NCBI GenBank assembly: GCA_030141605.1
Contig: JAQGDQ010000424.1
Span: 62,001-126,000, forward strand
Direction: 5' to 3'
Length of the DNA: 64,000 nt
DNA from: Tubiluchus corallicola
Taxonomy: Eukaryota > Priapulida > Priapulimorpha > Priapulimorphida > Tubiluchidae
The notes below the pieces were generated by a model, which was not told where the DNA came from, ran no database searches, and worked only from the letters and a program-made list of their open reading frames with translations. How positions within the stretch are numbered: the stretch's first letter is position 1; each line of letters opens with the position of its first letter. Below, one piece after another: positions 39,301-51,300 of this stretch. Made by a program: the position numbers and the translations under genes.

Positions 39301-42300
39301 ATAAAATTCCCCAAGACGAATTTTTTAAGCTTTATGTAAGTGGAGGGTTTTCTTGTGTTTTAATATTGCTAAATTAATCACCTGCGAATGATTCTTGCAT
39401 TACTTGGCTCGGAATTAATTACAAAATAATCCATTTAATTGGTTATGCCGGACTGGCTGATGACCAATTATAAATGAATTAAGATTTGCTAATGCTGTCA
39501 TAAAAAATGTGCTAAACTGGAATAATATTCAAAGCAAGCAGCCTACAGAGTTGAATTTTCACAGCGTAGTATTACAGTACGTTATCTGTGAATGTTACAT
39601 GTTTGTAGCCTTAGTTGGTGTTGAGTTTTGGCTGAAAAGCTTTTGCGTGTTAAAAATTTAAAAGCCGGAACAATGTCAGCTTATGATGAACAGCTACGTT
39701 TATATCTGAAACACTCAACAGATGGCAGCAGAAAAATAAAAGAAGCAACCAGTTTACATCATTGTCGTCACCACTGAAAGTAAAGCATCGATAAAGATTT
39801 GTTGCCAGTATAAAAACGGGACGTTGTCCTGTGGAGTACAGTTTTTGGAATTCCCTTAAAGAGAAAGTGTACAATGACCACACAGTCATTTGACACAGAG
39901 GCACTAATAAAAGCAAAGATTGTCGAATTCTATGACCTATTACCCATTAAAAGAAGTAGATGCTGTATTAACGGGGGGATAAGTAACTCATTTCGTCTAG
40001 AAGAAGTGCTTTCGTCCATCTTGCAGTGATTTAGTTTCTAACTTGCTGATTTAAGACCTCTGTATCTTTGGAGATATCTAACAGAATAAGTAAAATTTTT
40101 GGTATTTATATCTAAACGAATGTAACATCAGTGTAATAATTTTCAAGCGATTCCATGATTTTTCTTTACTCTCATATCTCGGTTTGTCGGACAAAAGTGG
40201 GGAGACTTTGTTCCGAATTTGCCGATTGTCCGTATTTACCGATACTAAACTAATACAATAGGCGCCGTGTATTAGACTCACAGTAATATAGAATCAATCA
40301 CCTAATTGTTTCAAAAACGCCTGATACGGACCGCTCCTATGCAAAAGTATATAAAAACTGTCGGCAATTGTCTCAAATAACTCCACATAATTGACTCTAT
40401 GGTTTTATACGTAGAGATATACAGTTATACACGTGGTTACACTGAGTTACGCGATGTAAACAAAGTGACAGCCTGCCAACTAGCGGTCAACTTGTGAAAC
40501 AATGGACTGTGTCTGGTAATAACGTGTAAGGATGTTTTAATGATCCAGATTTTGACCGATTCTTCCGTTATCCGTAAAAGCGAGATCCGGAAAACCGAGA
40601 TATGAGTGTATATAATATCGTGATGATGTTTTTTGCTGCATAACTAGATTATATGATCTAATGGCAATGAACGTTATTTTGATTCCTTCCAAGTTTTTCA
40701 CATTTTCCAGCTGTTAATCAAGTTTCATTGCAAGAATTAAGCAATTGTGGGTTTATTTCATTATTCCGTACGTCAACGTATGCATTGCCCTTTCAAATTC
40801 CTATTCTATCGTCTGCTCCCATATTAATCTTACTTCTTTGAATAATTCAACTTTTGTTATTTCCATCCTTCACACGGTGAGTCTTTAGGTGGGACCACGG
40901 TTAACATTTTAGCTCTTGTATTTCAGCGAGAATGCGGCATTCCTCAAGGAGGTCATCGACTCGGTCCTTGACGGTCAGGGCGTCGGTTGGCTCAAGATGA
41001 ACAGAGTGAAGAAGCTGATGGAGGACGAAAGTTTTCGCAATCTCGTCTGCAGCCGGTTAAATCGTAACCTGGCCCTCGATAAAAAGCTCGGGGAAGACGA
41101 TTTCATCGAATGTGTGGTGAGTTGAGTTATGTAACAAGTAATCGATTTCATTGAATGTGTGGTGAGTTGAGTAATGTAACAGGTAAACGATTTCATTGAA
41201 TGTGTGGTGAGTTGAGTAATGTAACAAGTAAACGATTTCATTGAATGTGTGGTGAGTTGAGTAAAGTAACAAGTAAACGATTTCATTGAATGTGTGGTGA
41301 GTTGAGTAAAGTAACAAGTAAACGATTTCATTGAATGTGTGGTGAGTTGAGTAATGTAACAAGTAATCAATTTCATTGAATGTGTAGTGAGTTGAGTAAT
41401 ATAACAAGTAATCAATTTCATTGAATGTGTGGTAAGTTGAGTAATATAACAAGTGAACGATTTCATTGAATGTGTGGTGAGTTGAGTAATGTAACAAGTA
41501 AACGATTTCATTGAATGTGTAGTGAGTTGAGTAATGTAACAAGTAAACGATTTCATTGAATGTGTGGTGAGTTGAGTAAAGTAACAAGTAAACGATTTCA
41601 TTGAATGTGTGGTGAGTTGAGTAAAGTAACAAGTAAACGATTTCATTGAATGTGTGGTGAGTTGAGTAATGTAACAAGTAAACGATTTCATTGAATGTGT
41701 GGTGAGTTGAGTAATGTAACAAGTAAATGATTTCATTGAATGTGTGGTGAGTTGAGTAATGTAACAAGTAATCGATTTCTTTGAATGTGTGGTGAGTTGA
41801 GTAATGTAACAAGTAAACGATTTCATTGAATGTGTGGTGAGTTGAGTAATGTAACAAGTAAACGATTTCATTGAATGTGTGGTGAGTTGAGTAATGTAAC
41901 AAGTAATCGATTTCATTGAATGTGTGGTGAGTTGAGTAATGTAACAAGTAACCAATTTCATTGAATGTGTGGCGAGTTACTGTACATTAAACACAAATAA
42001 AACTTTCTCACCTATTAATACCAGCATCTTTATTGTACTGTTGATTTTGCTGTTTGTCATTCAAACAAGATTTCCTGCCTAGGAAGATTGTGCATTGTTC
42101 AGTACTTTTTCTATATTGACTATATTCTCTCCCGTTAAATTAGCAACATGATGCTCCATTATAACGTGATTGTTCAGTTTCCGAAACTGAAAAATATCCA
42201 GATCGTTCACATTTAACAAAACGCTCAAATATCTAAATCCGAGATGGTCCTAGCATCACTACATACAGTTTTACGTAGATATCGTATCATTTGTATTGTA

Positions 42301-45300
42301 TTTTCCGTGAGTACGCCACGGCAAGCCGAACATTCTTTGTATGCCTATATTCCAGGCTACACACAAACGATCAGTAGTTTTAGTATCTAGTCGTTATGAC
42401 TGGCATCCATAATACGATGAGCAATATGTTCTGTATATTTTTTGTCAATTAGTATGTTGAATTGTATGTTAATGTGGTAAATGTAAGTAAATTCTTCGTG
42501 TTTTTATAACCCTCATTCTCTTCCATTAGTTTCAAGGTGAAGTGTGTGATTATAATGTAGCTTTCCGCTAATCGAACGTAAGATGGTTGTACGAAAGATT
42601 TTTTCACTTACTGTACCTCTTAAAATACGATCGTCACTAAGCAACCGAATGATACGTCTCAAACAGACTGACTTTTTAATTTGGCGTATACATTCTTTCT
42701 TGTCTCGATGGTTAAGTCATTTTTTCGTTTTCCATGCATAGTTTTTAATGAGGCACAAACGTGGGATGAACTTTGTAATCACTTGGTCAGGTAGTGAGTC
42801 AGTCAGTTGGTAGTTTATTTTGTCTTACAGCCTGTCAGTAAAGGAGTTTGGAAGGGGATGTTGCAGATGATGAAGGTTTGCACAGCGGGGCTTGAAATAA
42901 CCTATGCAAACTTTGGTGTTGGAGGCATGGCTTCGGCCTTTCAGGTAAGTACTGTTCTTCATGCATTTCTTACTCATCTTTATGTGCAGATTGTCTTCGA
43001 CGTACGACCACAATAGCTTCCGGAGGTTGGTCGTAAGCAGGATTCAATTTCCACCTAATGAGAAATTTTTGCGTCAGTTTATCAATTCTTAACATTAGTG
43101 AAATTAAAATACCATTAATCAGTAACATAATGATGTCTTACTTGCGATGAATTGTTTAGGATAGCTACGAATATTTTGTTTTCTATTTTAGCGTTACAAC
43201 AATGTTGTCGTAAACGTATTTCCGATAGCTCAATTATTGTGTATAAAGTGTATTATTGTATATATATTATTATGTATATTATTGTATATAATATATTGTA
43301 TATTATATAAATTTAAAATTAGACTTATTCTACCGTAAGGCTAATTATGAAGTGTTCTGTACATAGTAAGAACTTAGTCTTCCGTAGTTTAATTATATAA
43401 CGAATGACTTTAAAGCTAAGTGATATTGTCTCCATCTCATTAACTACGTGATCGCTTAATACATTTAATGTTATAAAAGTGTAGGCAGGGGATAGTTCCC
43501 TGTGAAACGCCTGTCTGATTCATAAAATACTAGGTGCTGGGTTGGCCCAGATATATTACATAGAGGTTATCTTTATAACGTCCTGTATAGTACATATATA
43601 TATATACAGTGTTCCGTATACAGTATACAGTGTTCCGTATACAGTATAGTACATATATATATATATACAGGGTTCCCTCGCTACTTCGCGGTGCGTTTAT
43701 CGCGGACTCGCTGTTTTGCGGGTTTTCAAAAATATTAATTTAAAATATTTATCGCAGTAATTTCGCTGTTTCGCAGGTTTTTGCGGTACCCCGTCTAAAG
43801 TATTTTTGCACATGCGTAGTACGTATTGTACAGTAATGTATAGATTTGATGAATTTTGCATAAAAAAATCAGAAAATGTAGAAAGATATATTAAAAATAT
43901 ATTAATTCTAACATTAAAAGAATATTATAAATCATAAAGAATTACCATTTACAGTAAATAGTGTGTTTATTCGGCGGATGAATACACACCAAAAACGAAA
44001 TGTAGTACTTACACCCGCTTGAGATGCTACTTGCCGACGTGAGATTGTACACAATTATGAACATTTAAATAAAGTTTTTTAAAAGGTACATGTACAGTAA
44101 GGGAAAAGCTTCCACAATGGTTCTTCATAGGGCTGTATTTCACAATTGGTTTATTGAAAGCTTTCGCATCAACGTGCTGCAATATCAGATTTCCATTTAT
44201 ATGATGAAAAAGTTTTTAAAAAAGACGAAATAAAGATGTTCTTTCTTCATCCAGCGGTTTCTGTGGTTCACATTCAAATAGGTTTTATTTACCTAGGTGC
44301 TAGAAATTCTTCATACTCACTATTGGCAGAAAGATGCGTTTCCGGGGACGCCGAGTAGCAGTGGCAGCAGCGGTGCTCTTCGTCCTGAGCCTAGTTTATC
44401 CCAGGTGAGTTTTCTGAATGCAATATTTTCCATGTTTGCGATGGGCATCGAGTTTTTTTTTTAATTCGAGTTCGATTCAAACCTAAAATATGGATTCGAG
44501 TAAGTCACCAGTTCAACTACATACGTTCTTTATCGTTAAAATGATTGAAACAGCATGCAATCAGCATAATTTAACGTGATTTCTGCGCACAATTTATAAG
44601 CAAATTAGTGGTTTTTCTACTGCACAATGAAATTAAGCAATATGCATGATCTTTGCGAGACTGCCTTTTATTAGTGATTCGAAAATTATGCGAAAATCTT
44701 TAAAACTTAATTAAATTTCGATTCGGACTTGAAATATTGAAATTTGGTTTGATTCGAGTTGTATGTCAAAAATTCGAATTGAACTGAATTCTGTTTCTGA
44801 TAGGGAATCCTGAACCCTATCAAGCATGGCTTCTCCAAGGTAAACATTTTTATCTTGGCAGCATTTTGTCGATTGTCGCTTAACGTGACGGCTAGCCACT
44901 AGCCAAGATGGTTCCTCGTATGTTCGCAAACGTTTTCAAACTTATTATTTGAAAAAAAACGATTATTTTCTTGGAAATATGGTAGGACAGTTTCTCGCTT
45001 ATAAAAACCTGGCGTGCAGCCAATCAACTCTGATGGTAAAGTTACGATTTACGGATTTCATTTTTTCTGCAGCTGGTAAAGGCTGTCGTGCACCTATCCT
45101 ATAACTCCTCAAGTTTAATATTGCCTTGTGCTGGTGATTGTGGTACAGAAATGCAATGGAGCACACGGGAGATTTTATTTGTGCATAAAGTAATGTAAAA
45201 AAATTATATGGGTCCAAATACAGTTTGCGTTTTTTAAAAGCTTCTTTAATTGTCAAAAAGGAAAAACCAGTTATGTTGCCTTGACAACCAGTGTAAATCA

Positions 45301-48300
45301 ATCATAGAAAACTAGCTGCAAAATGCATTCTCCGTTATTGTCATCTAATGGCAGTGATCTCATTGTGATCTGAAAAATTTATTTTGCTCACCTGCTGAGA
45401 TATTCTTGCTAAGGTGTTTATTTTTCATTTGATTAAACAGATAAAGTTGGCATACAACTCTTCGTATTGATGTGCCAAATACGGTGTTCCCTCGCGGACT
45501 CGCTGTTTCGCGGGTTTTCAGAAATATTAAATGTAAAATGTTAATCGCGGGTATTTTCGCTGTTTCGCGTGTTTTTGCGGTACTCCGTCAAAATTACGTA
45601 TCTAGGTTTTTAAGAGTTTAGAACATTTTTATGAACATTTATGTAAAGTTTTTTAAAAGGTACATGTACAGTATGGGAAAAGTTATTAACTGAATGGGAA
45701 AGGGTTATGTGTAAGAGTGTGGGGAGGGTTTATAAAAACTTAAAATAATGTATAACTACTAAAATAAGTATAGCGTCCCTACTTCGCGGAAATTCACTTA
45801 TTGCGGGTGGGCCTGGAACGGAACACCCGCGATAAGTGAGGGAACACTGTACTTGCTTTGCAGAATCGTTAGGTAGCTAATTTGAACCAAGCCAAAACTA
45901 CTAGCGAATTTATGAGATTTTTTGAATTTTAAAAAGACTGCTAGCTGTTCAAAATACATTTAAAGTAAAACACCTCGTGATTTAGTTTGCCAAACTCGGT
46001 TCGGTATGTACGTAGAAGTTCCGTCTTGGTTGTGGTGCGCTTAATGAAAAGGCAGAAGGACATCGCCAACTTTAGACTATATGCAACCAAAGTTGCGTTG
46101 ATCTAACGTTATGCGTTATTTTTGCTGCAGTTGTTTTCTCATGATTTTTTGTACACAGCTGTTCCTCACATAGATGACACATAAACAACATTTAGCCCTT
46201 TCACTACTGAAGGTGGCACACTGCCGCCTATGTTTTTGATGCAACGGACAGAAGATGGTAGTCTGCCGCCCGAGCTCAGCACTAAGCACAGTCACCCAGG
46301 TCCGTTTATTTCACTGCTACAGCCATGCAAGACATTGTTAGAAAAGTTTAACAGCCGTGGGATTGGGGTTGCTTCACAACAAGTAACGTTAACCAGCCAA
46401 TCAGCATCTGAAGCCAGGTGCATTCCATAATACTGTACTGTATAGTAGATTTTCATGCAAAATTGTTTGTAGATAGTTGATGAAACGTGTTTAGTCACTT
46501 GTTCTGCATTCTTATAAAATGATTGCATATTATAAATTAGTACAGTGTCTTTTCTAAAAACTGGGTTTTGAATATAAGTACATGCTTATTTATGAGTGTG
46601 TGCATATGTGTGTGTGTGTGCGTGAGTGCATGTGTGTGTGCGTGCTTGAGTGCTCATATGTGTGTGCATGTGTGGAAGTAAAATTAATATTTTATATTAG
46701 TACTCAATAATGGACCACTACTTGTGTATTTACAAGGTTCTCTTTTACTAACACACCACAAGATGTTATTGTCAGATGTGCAAAAGTCATTGTGGCTCAG
46801 TTAAAAAGCAGTTACGTAGTGAAAGGGTTAAGCCTTTAAAAAACGTGTTTGTTTGAAACTGTTAAAAGCAACGTTACCAAGGATTTCCTGTTTTTTTTCT
46901 GCAGTTAAGTTCTATCAGCGCTCCGTCTGACGTTAGCCAAGACAGCCTCTCGGTAGATGCCAAACTTGACACACGGAGCTTAAAGGAGGAGCACATGCTA
47001 TCTGCTTTGGGTAATTGTCACTAGAGATCTCTGCTCGTGGTATACCATCTTGCCTCATTTGCTTTTAATTTTCGTGTCGCGTTGCGGACGGCATTTTAAC
47101 AAAATACAAAAACTTCTTCATTTTGCAAGGAACTTTAGCATTTCTTTCGATTTATTTCTCTTGTTTTGCCTGTGATATTTGGATACACATTTGGAATTCT
47201 CTTGACAAACATTTATAGTATGCAGTGTTATAGCATTTTGTTTTGTATTGAACGTTTCTATTGGTCACTGTGCTGTCAGCGTTTGCATACGGCTGTTTTC
47301 TATTCGTTTAGTTAGTCTTCTATCTATGTACTTTCTGCATTTTTTCACACAGTTTATTGCTTGTTTATCTTAACTAACAAATTTTCGTCGTCGTTATCGT
47401 TGTTTTTGTTTTTTGGCATTTCCCGAAGACTGCTAATTTTTTCGGAGAAATCTTTACCGTTTTTCATTTTTCTTAAGTAATAACTTCAGCAACTTGCGAA
47501 GTGTGTAAATCACACAGGGTGTCTCAAAAGTCACTATACACTTTGCCGCATGTAGAAATTAGTCTCCGTGATCACGCATTGTTCCTGTGTGACACAACAG
47601 TCATAAGCTTGTGGTTTTTTTAGTAGAACCTGGAGCGCTTTCTGATCTCATTGAGGTAAATCTTCACAAGCCACTCTTCCTATCCTTTTGAACATTCTTT
47701 TACTCGTCACTGCTATGCTGTTTTGCACAAGTTTTTCCCTTTTAAATTGCCTAAAACCCTGGGTTTTTTTCTTTTTTCAATTATCATTTGGATGTTTTTA
47801 CAACAGTGCAAGCGCCTGAGAAGTTTTTACTTCTAGTTCTTGCCATCAGTGGTGCATACATGATTTCATATGTGTGCTTGGTTAGTAAAATCGTCCATAA
47901 GAAGCTAAGCTTTTCTATTTATTCACATATCCTGAATCTCCATTTCATGATGATCATTTTGATACCAAGTTCATTGTTGTACGTTATTTCTAAGCTGAGA
48001 TAATCTACGTTGAAGTTGAGGTGCAGGCTGCACACTGAGAAACATAATCTTGAGAAAATCACTGTTAAAGTCAGCCATTGTTTTTTGTTGCATTTCTGCG
48101 AAACACTTAGCAACCGCACAAATGTTGGTTGCTTTGGACTTTGCAAAAACACATTGAAGTTATGTTTAAATCCAGTAGATGGCTCTTCTTGACGAAGAAT
48201 TGGGCTTGGCAACAGAGAAAACCAGAAGCAAAATGACTGCTTCCACGAGCTACAATCGGAGTTTGAAAATACAAGTTTTTTGCAGTTGCAGTAATAGTTT

Positions 48301-51300
48301 CTAGGCAGAAAAGTGGATACTGGGTTGTAAAATTAGATTTTTAGTATTTTCGAACACTTTCTTGATAATTTGGTGCTCGAATGTAAAAGTCCTATATATT
48401 TAGCATTTGTTTTTATAAAAAACAAAAAACTGGCATTTGACCAAATTTTTGGGTCATTCTACTTTGAAGCATCATAACGTAGTTTTAACTTTGCCCACAC
48501 ATGAACGGTTTTGGTTTGCAAGCACACATGTCGTAATCATTAATGTTAAACTGTATATTTTGACATTGTTTCCTAGCCTATATAACCGTGTTTCCAAATA
48601 AATAAATGACTGCTACTTCATTGATTTCTAATTTTCTTTTTGAATTTTGCTTCGATCTCAGCAAGCTCTTACATGAATCAAAAGGGGCCTTTATCAATTC
48701 TTCTTGTTTATTTTTTGACTGGAAACACACTGCTGACAGTAACGCTAGAAGTGATACACAAAATCAGTCTGGCATGAGGCCTTTTGATCAGCTCAAGTTT
48801 GGTGGAAATTCAGAGCATCATGTAAACCGTTGTAACTAAATTTTGTAAAAACTATATTTAGTCTAGGTTAGCAGTAAGACATTTCAACCCTACCTGTTTA
48901 ACGGAAATTCCCCATTTTAATGACAACCTCCCTTTCTTCACATTTTAAAGTATTTCTCCTCATTTTTTACACGTTATTTCAATGCAAAAATGGCACAAAA
49001 TGCGACCACGTGAGGATAGAGCATCCATCTAGGTTTTCCGAAGTGTCTAAAAATGTAGGGAGTGAAATATTTCAAGCTTTTTCCTCTGAATCCTCATTTG
49101 CACATTCGAAAAAATGCCACAGAGGTTTTCCGAAGTGTCTAAAAATGTAGGAAGTGAAATATTTCAAGCTTTTTCCTCTGAATCCTCATTTGCACATTCG
49201 GGAAAATGCCACAACGGTTTTCCCAAGTGTCCAAAAATGCTATTTTAATGAGCTAAAAAAATGTTGTCTGGAAGTTTCTTAGTTTTCCGTCAAGGTGCAA
49301 CGTTCCTTCACAACTCATGTGGCGCGAGTACTCAGACTTTCTCAATGTAAGATACCCAACTTGCTATTGAATTCGTTTCTGAAGTACTTTCCCTGAAGGA
49401 GGTATTGAAAATAGCAAATCTCTTACTGCAGTAGTTCTTTTCAGATTTTGATCTAATTTTACTAAAAGAATTATCCAAGGTATTACAATAAGTCCTCGCT
49501 TAACGTCGCTAATGCATTCCAGTAAAACGCGATGTTAAGTGAAACGTCGTTAAACGAAACCAAAATTTCCAAAGAAAGTAATGTAAAAGAATTGAGATAC
49601 GTTCCGGAGGCAAAAATCAATGCTGTTTAAATCATATAAATTAAACGTTCTATGAGTTTCTTTATGTGTTCTAGTCATCAATTTCTTTCTGCTTGCTTAA
49701 AAGGGGTCAAATGTTCAACGTCGTTAAAACGAAACTTCTCTGAACGATGAGTTGTTAAGTGAGGACTTACTGTACTTCATTTGTACCCGTTTTCAAACAT
49801 TTTGTTGTGATTGTTAAAAAAAGTTCTAGAACATGTAAAATGTATAATGGCTTTTGAGACACCCTGTATTTTAGCGCCCCATCTAGATGATTAAGATTTT
49901 GGAAAGACAGGTCGCTTATTTACATTGTTACTTATTTGCCAAGGTCTGCCGATGCCTGACCGCGAAGTCGTCAAACAGAATCTCTCATTGGCTAAAGACG
50001 TCTTCACGGACAGTGCAAAGGACATCGGCCGAAACCTCCCGGAGAAAGTCGATGCTTTTAGCCGCAACTTGCCACAAAAGGTTGACGCGTTTGGCCGGAA
50101 CATTCCGCAAAGAGTCGACTCCTTCAGTCGTAACTTTCCGCAAACGATGGATTCGTTTTCGAAGACAATGACCCAAAAAACGGGGCAGCTAAGCCGGAAG
50201 TTTCCAGGCAAAATTGACGTTTTAGGTCGTACTTTGTCCGAAAAATCGCAAAATCTGGGCCGCAAAATGCAGACTGTGCTATCTGCATTAGATGAAACCC
50301 CATTCAGTCCCACCCAAAAAAGTTTTGGTGCTGAATATGGAGCGTCGGGCGTGGCTGAATGGGCTGACCAAAGTGCCTCATCTCTCAATGTTGATGCTGA
50401 TGTAGATAGAGATAGTGTTTATAGCAATACTAGTGCTGATATCGAATACATTGGCAATAAAGACCTTAATAAAACCGAACAAACTCGAACTGACGAAAGT
50501 GGGTACATATCTGGCAGCACGACAGTTGAACAATTGCCACCAGCAGGTGGCAGCGATGTAGTTGCCGGTAATGACGACGGTAGCGAAAGTCCGGTGTCGA
50601 ATGGCTCAGACAGCTCTGACAGCGAGTACGGCCCGGAGGCGACATACGGTTATGAGAGGGGCCAAGGAGAGACAGCGACATACGAATCAGACGATGTGTT
50701 TGATATGCCCTCGGATGCAACGTTTAAGATGTCATCAAGACAACAGACAGATGCTGCACCGCAGTCCGAGTGTTTGCAAAGGCAACTCGTGAATGCAAAG
50801 ATCTTTCCAAAAGAATCTGCAGATGAGGCACCTTGTGTTGAAGCCATGTCAGAGCAACCTTCAGACACGGCACCCTTTTCCGAAGCACTGCCAAAACGAT
50901 CCGCGGACGCCGTGCCTCAGACGGAAGCGTTGTCAAGGCAACCGGCCGAACCTCCGGAACCAGTCAGGGGTATGTCAATTTCTCTGCAGTAGTGTATTGT
51001 GAAGTAGCTAGTTGCATCGCATACCCTGCACTGTTCGGAGTGCCACCTAGCTAGCTACGCACCAGCACGCCGGAATCACCGCCGAGCACACTGTAGATGA
51101 CTCGTGTTGGCGGCTCCCTGTTTGCAGCATCTTGTTGCTTTGTTGTCATCTGCACGGTTTTGTTAATTTGCTTCTTCCTAGTCCGAGAATCCTAGATGAG
51201 AAGCCAGTAAATTATACATTGTATTTAGCGAAAGAAGCCGTTTAGAAACCATTTTCATTTACGTAGCTTGTCGTTTTTGTTGAATTTTCAAAGTTCTTGA

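Larger units (their letters stand above)
47515..49866. mobile_element. 2.35-kb transposon remnant with CAGGGTGTCTCAAAAG ends
   Basis: CAGGGTGTCTCAAAAG at 47515 and CTTTTGAGACACCCTG ending 49866 are perfect inverted repeats. Inside are family P sequence (47840-48535), a 91-92 bp tandem triplication (49031-49230) and a nested TA-flanked MITE (49486-49772). No transposase can be read. Occupies most of intron 15. Confidence 0.75.

Noticed and set aside
40975-41961. Minus-strand open frames of 296 and 328 codons
   Set aside because: They read through the 45-bp donor array and antisense exon 11; an array artefact.
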